Positions 15,992 to 32,200 of a DNA stretch of 64,000 nucleotides are shown in pieces (within the stretch, counting starts at the first letter, position 1; every line of letters starts with the position of its first letter). Below the pieces are notes generated by a model. That model searched no databases. It saw nothing but the letters and a program-made list of their open reading frames with translations, and was not told where the DNA came from. The DNA comes from Bombus terrestris (Eukaryota; Arthropoda; Insecta; Hymenoptera; Apidae), in NCBI RefSeq assembly GCF_910591885.1, contig NC_063271.1, positions 20,103,334 to 20,167,333 of the forward strand, given 5' to 3'. Both the position numbers and the translations under genes were made by a program.

Positions 15992-18900
15992 TCGTATAAC
16001 GTTATATACTATTACTATATAACGTATACCGTTATATACTATTACTATATAACGCATAACGTTATATAATATTACTATATAACGTATAACGTTATATACT
16101 ATTACGTAATAACGTATAACGTTATATACTATTACGTAATAACGTATAACGTTATATAGTATTGCCATATCACGTACAACGTTGTATATTATTACGTACT
16201 AACGTATAACGTTATATACTATTACTATATAACGTATAACGATATATACTATTATGTACTATCGTATAACGTTATATACTATTACTATATAACGCATAAC
16301 GTTATATACTATTACTATATAACGTATAACGTTATATACTATTACTATATAACGCATAACGTTATATAATATTACTATATAACGTATAACGTTATATACT
16401 ATTACTATATAACGTATAACGTTATATACTATTACTATATAACGTATAACGTTATATACTATTACTATATAACTTATAACGTCATATACTATTACGTAAT
16501 AACGTATAACGTTATATAGTATTGCCATATCACGTATAACGTTGTATACTATTACGTACTAACGTATAACGTTATATACTATTACTATATAACGTATAAC
16601 GATATATACTATTACGTACTATCGTATAACGTTATATACTATTAGTATATAACGCATAACGTTATATACTATTACTATATAACGTATAACGTTATATACT
16701 ATTACTATATAACGTATAACGTTATGTATTATTACTATATAACGTATACCGTTATATACTATCACTACATAACGTATAACGTTATATACTATTACTATAT
16801 AACGTATAACGTTATATACTATTACTATATAACGTATAACGTTATATACTATTACTATATAACGTATAACGATATATACTATTCCGTATTAACGTATAAC
16901 GTTATATACTATTACTATATAACGCATAACGTTATATACTATTACTATATAACGTATATCGTTATATACTATTACTATATAACGCATAACGTTATATAAT
17001 ATTACTATATAACGTATAACGTTATATAATATTACTATATAATGTATAACGTTATATACTATTACTATATAACGTATAACGTTATATACTATTACTATAT
17101 AACGTATAACGTTATATACTATTACGTAATAACGTATAACGATATATACTATTCCGTACTATCGTATAACGTTATATACTATTACTATAGGACGCATAAC
17201 GTTATATACTATTACTATATAACGTATAACGTTATATACTATTACTATATAACGCATAACGTTATATAATATTACTATATAACGTATAACGTTATATAAT
17301 ATTACTATATAACGTATAACGTTATATACTATTACTATATAACGTATAACGTTATATACTATTACTATATAACGCATAACGTTATATAATATTACTATAT
17401 AACGTATAACGTTATATACTATTACTATATCGTATAACGTTATATACTATTACTATATAACGTATAACGTTATATACTATTACTATATAACGTATAACGT
17501 TATATACTATTACTATATAACGTATAACGTTATTTACTATTACGTAATAACGTATAACGTTATATAGTATTGCCATATCACGTATAACGTTGTATATTAT
17601 TACGTACTATCGTATAACGTTATATACTATTACTATATAACGTATAACGCTGTATACTATTACTATATAACGTATAACGTTATATACTATTACTATATAA
17701 CGTATAACGTTATATACTATTACTATATTACGTATAACGATATATACTATTCCGTACTATCGTATAACGTTATATACTATTACTATATAACGCATAACGT
17801 TATATAATATTACTATATAACGTATAACGTTATATACTATTACTATATAACGTATAACGTTATATACTATTACTATATAACGCATAACGTTATATAATAT
17901 TACTATATAACGTATAACGTTATATACTATTACTATATAACGTATAACGTTATATACTATTACTATATAACGTATAACGTTATATACTATTATTATATAA
18001 CGTATAACGTTATATACTATTACTATATAACGTATATCGCTATATACTATCACTATATAACTTATAACGATATATACTATTACATATTAACGTATAACGT
18101 TATATACTATTACTATATATCGTATAACGATATATACTATTCCGTACTATCGTATAACGTTATATACTATTACTGTATAACGCATAACGTTATATAATAT
18201 TACTATATAACGTATAACGTTATATACTATTACTATATAACGTATAACGTTATATACTATTACTATATAACGTATAACGTTATATAATATTACTATATAA
18301 CGTATAACGTTATATACTATTACTATATAACGTATAACGTTATATACTATTACTATATAACGCATAACGTTATATACTATTACGTAATAACGTATAACGT
18401 TATATAGTATTGCCATATCACGTATAACGTTGTATACTATTACGTACTAACGTATAACGTTATATACTATTACTATATAACGTATAACGATATATACTAT
18501 TCCGTATTAACGTGTAACGTTATATACTATTAGTATATAACGCATAACGTTATATACTATTACTATATAACGTATATCGTTATATACTATTACTATATAA
18601 CGCATAACGTTATATAATATTACTATATAACGTATAACGTTATATACTATTACTATATAATGTATAACGTTATATACTATTACTATATAACGTATAACGT
18701 TATATACTATTACTATATAACGTATAACGTTATATACTATTACGTAATAACGTATAACGATATATACTATTCCGTACTATCGTATAACGTTATATACTAT
18801 TACCATAGAACGCATAACGTTATATACTATTACTATATAACGTATAACGTTATATACTATTACTATATAACGCATAACGTTATATAATATTACTATATAA

Positions 18901-19834
18901 CGTATAACGTTGTATAATATTACTATATAACGTATAACGTTATATACTATTACTATATAACGTATAACGTTATATACTATTACTATATAACGCATAACGT
19001 TATATAATATTACTATATAACGTATAACGTTATATACTATTACTATATCGTATAACGTTATATACTATTACTATATAACGTATAACGTTATATACTATTA
19101 CTATATAACGTATAACGTTATTTACTATTACGTAATAACGTATAACGTTATATAGTATTGCCATATCACGTATAACGTTGTATATTATTACGTACTAACG
19201 TATAACGTTATATACTATTACTATATAACGTATAACGTTGTATACTATTACTATATAACGTATAACGTTATATACTATTACTATATAACGTATAACGATA
19301 TATACTATTCCGTACTATCGTATAACGTTATATACTATTACTATATAACGCATAACGTTATATAATATTACTATATAACGTATAACGTTATATACTATTA
19401 CTATATAACGTATAACGTTATATACTATTACTATATAACGCATAACGTTATATAATATTACTATATAACGTATAACGTTATATACTATTACTATATAACG
19501 CATAACGTTATATAATATTACTATATAACGTATAACGTTATATACTATTACTATATAACGTATAACGTTATATACTATTACTATATAACGTATAACGTTA
19601 TATACTATTATTATATAACGTATAACGTTATATACCATTACTATATAACGTATATCGCTATATACTATCACTATATAACTTATAACGATATATACTATTA
19701 CGTATTAACGTATAACGTTATATACTATTACTATACATCGTATAACGATATATACTATTCCGTACTATCGTATAACGTTATATACTATTACTATATAACG
19801 CATAACGTTATATAATATTACTATATAACGTATA

Positions 19835-19861
19835 ACGTTATATAGTAATAGTATATAACGT
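19835..19861 (-). repeat. Inverted loop, GTAATAG at 19845-19851
   Basis: The first inverted loop from the left. Arms are intact and the loop CTATTAC reads as its reverse complement. Homologous positions read GTAATAT (28385), GTAATAG (38933 and 61122) and GTATTAC (54709), so an altered loop is old here and has kept changing. Confidence 0.9.
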
Positions 19862-20696
19862 ATAACGTTATATACTATTACTATATAACGTATAACGTTA
19901 TATAATATTACTATATAACGTATAACGTTATATACTATTACTATATAACGTATAACGTTATATACTATTACTATATAACGCATAACGTTATATAATATTA
20001 CTATATAACGTATAACGTTGTATACTATTACTATATCGTATAACGTTATATACTATTACTATATAACGTATAACGTTATATACTATTACTATATAACGTA
20101 TAACGTTATTTACTATTACGTAATAACGTATAACGTTATATAGTATTGCCATATCACGTATAACGTTGTATATTATTACGTACTAACGTATAACGTTATA
20201 TACTATTACTATATAACGTATAACGATATATACTATTCCGTACTATCGTATAACGTTATATACTATTACTATATAACGCATAATGTTATATACTATTACT
20301 ATATAACGTATACCGTTATATACTATTACTATATAACGCATAACGTTATATAATATTACTATATAACGTATAACGTTATATACTATTACTATATAACGTA
20401 TAACGTTATATACTATTACTATATAACGTATAACGTTATATACTATTACTATATAACGTATAACGTTATATACTATTACTATATAACGTATAACGTTATA
20501 TACTATTACTATATAACGTATAACGTTATATACTATTACCATATAACGTATAACGTTATATACTATTACTATATAACGTATAACGTTATATACTATTACT
20601 ATATAACGTATAACGATATATACTATACCGTATTAACGTATAACGTTATATACTATTACTATATAACGCATAACGTTATATACTATTACTATATAA

Positions 20697-20705
20697 CGTT
20701 ATGCG
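20697..20705 (-). repeat. Reversed CGTTATGCG block
   Basis: CGTTATGCG is the reverse complement of the common variant CGCATAACG. It is present in all three homologous copies (20697, 29237, 61974). The adjacent loop (20683) is canonical here but inverted in the other two. Confidence 0.88.
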
Positions 20706-23700
20706 TTATATACTATTACTATATAACGTATAACGATATATACTATTCCGTACTATCGTATAACGTTATATACTATTACTATATAACGTATATCGTTATA
20801 TACTATTACTATATAACGCATAACGTTATATAATATTACTATATAACGTATAACGTTATATACTATTACTATATAATGTATAACGTTATATACTATTACT
20901 ATATAACGTATAACGTTATATACTATTACTATATAACGTATAACGTTATATACTATTACGTAATAACGTATAACGTTATATACTATTACTATATAACGTA
21001 TAACGATATATACTATTCCGTACTATCGTATAACGTTATATACTATTACTATATAACGTATAACGTTATATACTATTACGTAATAACGTATAACGTTATA
21101 TAGTATTGCCATATCACGTATAACGTTATATACTATTATTATATAACGTATAACGTTATATACTATTACTATATAACGTATAACGTTATATACTATTACT
21201 ATATAATGTATAACGTTATATACTATTACTATATAACGTATAACGTTATATACTATTACTATATAACGTATAACGTTATATACTATTACGTAATAACGTA
21301 TAACGTTATATACTATTACTATATAACGCATAACGATATATACTATTCGGTACTATCGTATAACGTTATATACTATTACTATATAACGTATAACGTTATA
21401 TACTATTACGTAATAACGCATAACGTTATATAATATTACTATATAACGTATAACGTTATATACTATTACTATATAACGTATAACGTTATATACTATTACT
21501 ATATAACGTATAACGTTATATAATATTACTACATAACGTATAACGTTATATACTATTACTATATAACGTATAACGTTATATACTGTTACTATATAACGCA
21601 TAACGTTATATAATATTACTATATAACGTATAACGTTATATACTATTACTATATCGTATAACGTTATATACTATTACTATATAACGTATAACGTTATATA
21701 CTATTACTATATAACGTATAACGTTATATACTATTACGTAATAACGTATAACGTTATATAGTATTGCCATATCACGTATAACGTTGTATACTATTACGTA
21801 CTAACGTATAACGTTATATACTATTACTATATAACGTATAACGATATATACTATTACGTACTATCGTATAACGTTATATACTATTAGTATATAACGCATA
21901 ACGTTATATACTATTACTATATAACGTATAACGTTATATACTATTACTATATAACGTATAACGTTATGTATTATTACTATATAACGTATACCGTTATATA
22001 CTACCACTACATAACGTATAACGTTATATACTATTACTATATAACGTATAACGTTATATACTATTACTATATAACGTATAACGTTATATACTATTACTAT
22101 ATAACGTATAACGATATATACTATTCCGTATTAACGTATAACGTTATATACTATTACTATATAACGCATAACGTTATATACTATTACTATATAACGTATA
22201 TCGTTATATACTATTACTATATAACGCATAACGTTATATAATATTACTATATAACGTATAACGTTATATACTATTACTATATAATGTATAACGTTATATA
22301 CTATTACTATATAACGTATAACGTTATATACTATTACTATATAACGTATAACGTTATATACTATTACTATATAACGTATAACGTTATATACTATTACTAT
22401 ATCGTATAACGTTATATACTATTACTATATAACGTATACCGTTATATACTATTACTATATAACGCATAACGTTATATAATATTACTATATAACGTATAAC
22501 GTTATATACTATTACGTAATAACGTATAACGTTATATAGTATTGCCATATCACGTACAACGTTGTATATTATTACGTACTAACGTATAACGTTATATACT
22601 ATTACTATATAACGTATAACGATATATACTATTATGTACTATCGTATAACGTTATATACTATTACTATATAACGCATAACGTTATATACTATTACTATAT
22701 AACGTATAACGTTATATACTATTACTATATAACGCATAACGTTATATAATATTACTATATAACGTATAACGTTATATACTATTACTATATAACGTATAAC
22801 GTTATATACTATTACTATATAACGTATAACGTTATATACTATTACTATATAACTTATAACGTCATATACTATTACGTAATAACGTATAACGTTATATAGT
22901 ATTGCCATATCACGTATAACGTTGTATACTATTACGTACTAACGTATAACGTTATATACTATTACTATATAACGTATAACGATATATACTATTACGTACT
23001 ATCGTATAACGTTATATACTATTAGTATATAACGCATAACGTTATATACTATTACTATATAACGTATAACGTTATATACTATTACTATATAACGTATAAC
23101 GTTATGTATTATTACTATATAACGTATACCGTTATATACTATCACTACATAACGTATAACGTTATATACTATTACTATATAACGCATAACGTTATATACT
23201 ATTACTATATAACGTATATCGTTATATACTATTACTATATAACGCATAACGTTATATAATATTACTATATAACGTATAACGTTATATACTATTACTATAT
23301 AATGTATAACGTTATATACTATTACTATATAACGTATAACGTTATATACTATTACTATATAACGTATAACGTTATATACTATTACGTAATAACGTATAAC
23401 GATATATACTATTCCGTACTATCGTATAACGTTATATACTATTACTATAGGACGCATAACGTTATATACTATTACTATATAACGTATAACGTTATATACT
23501 ATTACTATATAACGCATAACGTTATATAATATTACTATATAACGTATAACGTTATATACTATTACTATATAACGTATAACGTTATATACTATTACTATAT
23601 AACGTATAACGTTATTTACTATTACGTAATAACGTATAACGTTATATAGTATTGCCATATCACGTATAACGTTGTATATTATTACGTACTATCGTATAAC

Positions 23701-23821
23701 GTTATATACTATTACTATATAACGTATAACGCTGTATACTATTACTATATAACGTATAACGTTATATACTATTACTATATAACGTATAACGTTATATACT
23801 ATTACTATATAACGTATAACG

Positions 23822-25201
23822 ATATATACTATTCCGTACTATCGTATAACGTTATATACTATTACTATATAACGCATAACGTTATATAATATTACTATAT
23901 AACGTATAACGTTATATACTATTACTATATAACGTATAACGTTATATACTATTACTATATAACGCATAACGTTATATAATATTACTATATAACGTATAAC
24001 GTTATATACTATTACTATATAACGTATAACGTTATATACTATTACTATATAACGTATAACGTTATATACTATTATTATATAACGTATAACGTTATATACT
24101 ATTACTATATAACGTATATCGCTATATACTATCACTATATAACTTATAACGATATATACTATTACATATTAACGTATAACGTTATATACTATTACTATAT
24201 ATCGTATAACGATATATACTATTCCGTACTATCGTATAACGTTATATACTATTACTGTATAACGCATAACGTTATATAATATTACTATATAACGTATAAC
24301 GTTATATACTATTACTATATAACGTATAACGTTATATACTATTACTATATAACGTATAACGTTATATACTATTACTATATAACGTATAACGTTATATAAT
24401 GTTACTATATAACGTATAACGTTATATACTATTACTATATAACGTATAACGTTATATACTATTACTATATAACGTATAACGTTATATACTATTACTATAT
24501 AACGTATAACGATATATACTATTCCGTACTATCGTATAACGTTATATACTATTACTATATAACGCATAACGTTATATAATATTACTATATAACGTATAAC
24601 GTTATATACTATTACTATATAACGTATAACGTTATATACTATTACTATATAACGCATAACGTTATATAATATTACTATATAACGTATAACGTTATATACT
24701 ATTACTATATAACGTATAACGTTATATACTATTACTATATAACGTATAACGTTATATACTATTATTATATAACGTATAACGTTATATACTATTACTATAT
24801 AACGTATATCGATATATACTATCACTATATAACTTATAACGATATATACTATTACATATTAACGTATAACGTTATATACTATTACTATATATCGTATAAC
24901 GATATATACTATTCCGTACTATCGTATAACGTTATATACTATTACTGTATAACGCATAACGTTATATAATATTACTATATAACGTATAACGTTATATACT
25001 ATTACTATATAACGTATAACGTTATATACTATTACTATATAACGTATAACGTTATATAATATTACTATATAACGTATAACGTTATATACTATTACTATAT
25101 GACGTATAACGTTATATACTATTACTATATAACGCATAACGTTATATACTATTACTATATAACGCATAACGTTATATACTATTACGTAATAACGTATAAC
25201 G
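23822..25201 (+). repeat. 690-bp internal tandem duplication in unit B
   Basis: The stretch around 23839-24228 repeats at 24529-24918 (offset 690, 23 monomers). It ends in a TATATCGCTATATACTATCAC monomer in the first copy and TATATCGATATATACTATCAC in the second. In unit C the corresponding offset is 660 (31809 = 32469, 35795 = 36455), one monomer less. Unit B and unit C therefore differ by a one-monomer slip inside the duplicated block. Outer limits are approximate. Confidence 0.8.
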
Positions 25202-25269
25202 TTATATAGTATTGCCATATCACGTATAACGTTGTATACTATTACGTACTAACGTATAACGTTATATAC

Positions 25270-27425
25270 TATTACTATATAACGTATAACGATATATACT
25301 ATTACGTACTATCGTATAACGTTATATACTATTAGTATATAACGCATAACGTTATATATTATTACTATATAACGTATAACGTTATATACTATTACTATAT
25401 AACGTATAACCTTATGTATTATTACTATATAACGTATACCGTTATATACTATCACTACATAACGTATAATGTTATATACTATTACTATATAACGTATAAC
25501 GTTATATACTATTACTATATAACGTATAACGTTATATACTATTACTATATAACGTATAACGATATATACTATTCCGTATTAACGTGTAACGTTATATACT
25601 ATTACTATATAACGCATAACGTTATATACTATTACTATATAACGTATATCGTTATATACTATTACTATATAACGCATAACGTTATATAATATTACTATAT
25701 AACGTATAACGTTATATACTATTACTATATAATGTATAACGTTATATACTATTACTATATAACGTATAACGTTATATACTATTACTATATAACGTATAAC
25801 GTTATATACTATTACGTAATAACGTATAACGATATATACTATTCCGTACTATCGTATAACGTTATATACTATTACCATAGAACGCATAACGTTATATACT
25901 ATTACTATATAACGTATAACGTTATATACTATTACTATATAACGCATAACGTTATATAATATTACTATATAACGTATAACGTTGTATAATATTACTATAT
26001 AACGTATAACGTTATATACTATTACTATATAACGTATAACGTTATATACTATTACTATATAACGCATAACGTTATATAATATTACTATATAACGTATAAC
26101 GTTATATACTATTACTATATCGTATAACGTTATATACTATTACTATATAACGTATAACGTTATATACTATTACTATATAACGTATAACGTTATTCACTAT
26201 TACGTAATAACGTATAACGTTATATAGTATTGCCATATCACGTATAACGTTGTATATTATTACGTACTAACCTATAACGTTATATACTATTACTATATAA
26301 CGTATAACGTTGTATACTATTACGTACTAACGTATAACGTTATATACTATTACTATATAACGTATAACGATATATACTATTACGTACTATCGTATAACGT
26401 TATATACTATTAGTATATAACGCATAACGTTATATACTATTACTATATAACGTATAACGTTATATACTATTACTATATAACGTATAACGTTATGTATTAT
26501 TACTATATAACGTATACCGTTATATACTATCACTACATAACGTATAACGTTATATACTATTACTATATAACGTATAACGTTATATACTATTACTATATAA
26601 CGTATAACGTTATATACTATTACTATATAACGTATAACGATATATACTATTCCGTATTAACGTATAACGTTATATACTATTACTATATAACGCATAACGT
26701 TATATACTATTACTATATAACGTATATCGTTATATACTATTACTATATAACGCATAACGTTATATAATATTACTATATAACGTATAACGTTATATACTAT
26801 TACTATATAATGTATAACGTTATATACTATTACTATATAACGTATAACGTTATATACTATTACTATATAACGTATAACGTTATATACTATTACGTAATAA
26901 CGTATAACGATATATACTATTCCGTACTATCGTATAACGTTATATACTATTACTATAGGACGCATAACGTTATATACTATTACTATATAACGTATAACGT
27001 TATATACTATTACTATATAACGCATAACGTTATATAATATTACTATATAACGTATAACGTTATATAATATTACTATGTAACGTATAACGTTATATACTAT
27101 TACTATATCGTATAACGTTATATACTATTACTATATAACGTATAACGTTATATACTATTACTATATAACTTATAACGTTATATACTATTACTATATAACG
27201 TATAACGTTATTTACTATTACGTAATAACGTATAACGTTATATAGTATTGCCATATCACGTATAACGTTGTATATTATTACGTACTATCGTATAACGTTA
27301 TATACTATTACTATATAACGTATAACGCTGTATACTATTACTATATAACGTATAACGTTATATACTATTACTATATAACGTATAACGTTATATACTATTA
27401 CTATATAACGTATAACGATATATAC
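25270..27425 (+). repeat. 1078-bp internal tandem duplication in unit B
   Basis: Markers at 25414 and 25732 reappear at 26492 and 26810 (offset 1078, 36 monomers minus 2). The same pair exists in unit C (33354 = 34432, 33672 = 34750). The two halves carry different marks: ACCATAGAACGC in the first and ACTATAGGACGC in the second, both seen as separate lineages elsewhere. Limits are approximate. Confidence 0.8.
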
Positions 27426-28368
27426 TATTCCGTACTATCGTATAACGTTATATACTATTACTATATAACGCATAACGTTATATAATATTACTATATAACG
27501 TATAACGTTATATACTATTACTATATAACGTATAACGTTATATACTATTACTATATAACGCATAACGTTATATAATATTACTATATAACGTATAACGTTA
27601 TATACTATTACTATATAACGTATAACGTTATTTACTATTACGTAATAACGTATAACGTTATATAGTATTGCCATATCACGTATAACGTTGTATATTATTA
27701 CGTACTATCGTATAACGTTATATACTATTACTATATAACGTATAACGCTGTATACTAGTACTATATAACGTATAACGTTATATACTATTACTATATAACG
27801 TATAACGTTATATACTATTACTATATAACGTATAACGATATATACTATTCCGTACTATCGTATAACGTTATATACTATTACTATATAACGCATAACGTTA
27901 TATAATATTACTATATAACGTATAACGTTATATACTATTACTATATAACGTATAACGTTATATACTATTACTATATAACGCATAACGTTATATAATATTA
28001 CTATATAACGTATAACGTTATATACTATTACTATATAACGCATAACGTTATATAATATTACTATATAACGTATAACGTTATATACTATTACTATATAACG
28101 TATAACGTTATATACTATTACTATATAACGTATAACGTTATATACTATTATTATATAACGTATAACGTTATATACCATTACTATATAACGTATATCGCTA
28201 TATACTATCACTATATAACTTATAACGATATATACTATTACGTATTAACGTATAACGTTATATACTATTACTATACATCGTATAACGATATATACTATTC
28301 CGTACTATCGTATAACGTTATATACTATTACTATATAACGCATAACGTTATATAATATTACTATATAA

Positions 28369-28430
28369 CGTTATACGTTATATAGTAATATTATATAACG
28401 TTATACGTTATATAGTAATAGTATATAACG
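28369..28430 (-). repeat. Two-monomer inversion with loops at 28385 and 28415
   Basis: The reverse complement of this stretch is exactly two standard monomers, one with loop CTATTAC and one with ATATTAC, including two CGTTATACG blocks (28369, 28399). The homologous stretch at 19829-19890 has only its first loop flipped. This is a true inversion of about 60 bp. Confidence 0.9.
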
Positions 28431-28903
28431 TATAACGTTATATAATATTACTATATAACGTATAACGTTATATACTATTACTATATAACGTATAACGTTA
28501 TATACTATTACTATATAACGCATAACGTTATATAATATTACTATATAACGTATAACGTTGTATACTATTACTATATCGTATAACGTTATATACTATTACT
28601 ATATAACGTATAACGTTATATACTATTACTATATAACGTATAACGTTATTTACTATTACGTAATAACGTATAACGTTATATAGTATTGCCATATCACGTA
28701 TAACGTTGTATATTATTACGTACTAACGTATAACGTTATATACTATTACTATATAACGTATAACGATATATACTATTCCGTACTATCGTATAACGTTATA
28801 TGCTATTACTATATAACGCATAACGTTATATACTATTACTATATAACGTATACCGTTATATACTATTACTATATAACGCATAACGTTATATAATATTACT
28901 ATA

Positions 28904-29143
28904 TAACGTATAACGTTATATACTATTACTATATAACGTATAACGTTATATACTATTACTATATAACGTATAACGTTATATACTATTACTATATAACGTA
29001 TAACGTTATATACTATTACTATATAACGTATAACGTTATATACTATTACTATATAACGTATAACGTTATATACTATTACTATATAACGTATAACGTTATA
29101 TACTATTACTATATAACGTATAACGTTATATACTATTACTATA
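28904..29143 (+). repeat. Second run of eight canonical monomers
   Basis: Eight identical canonical monomers precede a CGATATATAC monomer at 29144. The homologous stretches after 20036 and 61313 (offsets 8540 and 41277) are nearly the same but carry a TTACCATA change in one monomer, at 20536 and 61813. The 28.6-kb copy lacks that change, so it was either gained in a shared ancestor of the other two or removed here by homogenisation. Confidence 0.9.
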
Positions 29144-29212
29144 TAACGTATAACGATATATACTATACCGTATTAACGTATAACGTTATATACTATTACT
29201 ATATAACGCATA

Positions 29213-29245
29213 ACGTTATATAGTAATAGTATATAACGTTATGCG
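29213..29245 (-). repeat. Inverted loop at 29223-29229 with CGTTATGCG at 29237
   Basis: Loop GTAATAG followed by reversed CGTTATGCG. The copy at 61960-61982 is the same; the copy at 20683 has the loop canonical and only CGTTATGCG reversed. Confidence 0.9.
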
Positions 29246-32200
29246 TTATATACTATTACTATATAACGTATAACGATATATACTATTCCGTACTATCGTA
29301 TAACGTTATATACTATTACTATATAACGTATATCGTTATATACTATTACTATATAACGCATAACGTTATATAATATTATTATATAACGTATAACGTTATA
29401 TACTATTACTATATAATGTATAACGTTATATACTATTACTATATAACGTATAACGTTATATACTATTACTATATAACGTATAACGTTATATACTATTACG
29501 TAATAACGTATAACGTTATATACTATTACTATATAACGTATAACGATATATACTATTCCGTACTATCGTATAACGTTATATACTATTACTATATAACGTA
29601 TAACGTTATATACTATTACGTAATAACGTATAACGTTATATAGTATTGCCATATCACGTATAACGTTATATACTATTATTATATAACGTATAACGTTATA
29701 TACTATTACTATATAACGTATAACGTTATATACTATTACTATATAATGTATAACGTTATATACTATTACTATATAACGTATAACGTTATATACTATTACT
29801 ATATAACGTATAACGTTATATACTATTACGTAATAACGTATAACGTTATATACTATTACTATATAACGTATAACGATATATACTATTCGGTACTATCGTA
29901 TAACGTTATATACTATTACTATATAACGTATAACGTTATATACTATTACGTAATAACGCATAACGTTATATAATATTACTATATAACGTATAACGTTATA
30001 TACTATTACTATATAACGTATAACGTTATATACTATTACTATATAACGTATAACGTTATATAATATTACTACATAACGTATAACGTTATATACTATTACT
30101 ATATAACGTATAACGTTATATACTATTACTATATAACGTATAACGTTATATACTATTACTATATCGTATAACGTTATATACTATTACTATATAACGTATA
30201 CCGTTATATACTATTACTATATAACGCATAACGTTATATAATATTACTATATAACGTATAACGTTATATACTATTACGTAATAACGTATAACGTTATATA
30301 GTATTGCCATATCACGTACAACGTTGTATATTATTACGTACTAACGTATAACGTTATATACTATTACTATATAACGTATAACGATATATACTATTATGTA
30401 CTATCGTATAACGTTATATACTATTACTATATAACGCATAACGTTATATACTATTACTATATAACGTATAACGTTATATACTATTACTATATAACGCATA
30501 ACGTTATATAATATTACTATATAACGTATAACGTTATATACTATTACTATATAACGTATAACGTTATATACTATTACTATATAACGTATAACGTTATATA
30601 CTATTACTATATAACTTATAACGTCATATACTATTACGTAATAACGTATAATGTTATATAGTATTGCCATATCACGTATAACGTTGTATACTATTACGTA
30701 CTAACGTATAACGTTATATACTATTACTATATAACGTATAACGATATATACTATTACGTACTATCGTATAACGTTATATACTATTAGTATATAACGCATA
30801 ACGTTATATACTATTACTATATAACGTATAACGTTATATACTATTACTATATAACGTATAACGTTATGTATTATTACTATATAACGTATACCGTTATATA
30901 CTATCACTACATAACGTATAACGTTATATACTATTACTATATAACGTATAACGTTATATACTATTACTATATAACGTATAACGTTATATACTATTACTAT
31001 ATAACGTATAACGATATATACTATTCCGTATTAACGTATAACGTTATATACTATTACTATATAACGCATAACGTTATATACTATTACTATATAACGTATA
31101 TCGTTATATACTATTACTATATAACGCATAACGTTATATAATATTACTATATAACGTATAACGTTATATACTATTACTATATAATGTATAACGTTATATA
31201 CTATTACTATATAACGTATAACGTTATATACTATTACTATATAACGTATAACGTTATATACTATTACGTAATAACGTATAACGATATATACTATTCCGTA
31301 CTATCGTATAACGTTATATACTATTACTATAGGACGCATAACGTTATATACTATTACTATATAACGTATAACGTTATATACTATTACTATATAACGCATA
31401 ACGTTATATAATATTACTATATAACGTATAACGTTATATAATATTACTATGTAACGTATAACGTTATATACTATTACTATATCGTATAACGTTATATACT
31501 ATTACTATATAACGTATAACGTTATATACTATTACTATATAACGTATAACGTTATATACTATTACTATATAACGTATAACGTTATTTACTATTACGTAAT
31601 AACGTATAACGTTATATAGTATTGCCATATCACGTATAACGTTGTATATTATTACGTACTATCGTATAACGTTATATACTATTACTATATAACGTATAAC
31701 GCTGTATACTATTACTATATAACGTATAACGTTATATACTATTACTATATAACGTATAACGTTATATACTATTACTATATAACGTATAACGATATATACT
31801 ATTCCGTACTATCGTATAACGTTATATACTATTACTATATAACGCATAACGTTATATAATATTACTATATAACGTATAACGTTATATACTATTACTATAT
31901 AACGTATAACGTTATATACTATTACTATATAACGCATAACGTTATATAATATTACTATATAACGTATAACGTTATATACTATTACTATATAACGTATAAC
32001 GTTACATACTATTACTATATAACGTATAACGTTATATACTATTATTATATAACGTATAACGTTATATACTATTACTATATAACGTATATCGCTATATACT
32101 ATCACTATATAACTTATAACGATATATACTATTACATATTAACGTATAACGTTATATACTATTACTATATATCGTATAACGATATATACTATTCCGTACT

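Larger units (their letters stand above)
15992..22401 (+). repeat. Family-2 higher-order unit A (6410 bp)
   Basis: The unit starts with a recognisable series: a 28-bp monomer, TATACCG, CGCATAACG with TATAATATTAC, ACGTAA, TAGTATTGCCATA, then GTACAACGTTGTATATT. The same start occurs at 22402, 30164, 42210, 48052, 51676, 58104 and 63619. Against the next unit the offset steps 6380, 6260, 6082, 6772, 7072, 8540, so units differ by gain or loss of blocks of whole monomers. Family-2 markers include GTTATGTATTATTAC (16721), TATCACTACATAACG and ATAGGACGCATAACG (17188). Confidence 0.88.
22402..30163 (+). repeat. Family-2 higher-order unit B (7762 bp)
   Basis: Related to unit A and to the following unit from 30164. 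Relative to the next unit the offset is 7762, then 7882 (four monomers absent here near 23.2 kb), then 7970 (a further ~88-bp difference including the 28-bp monomer at 31482), then 7940. It contains a 690-bp internal duplication (23839 = 24529) and a 1078-bp one (25414 = 26492, 25732 = 26810). The last part, about 19.29-21.59 kb of unit A, reappears at offset 8540. No gene is seen. Confidence 0.88.
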
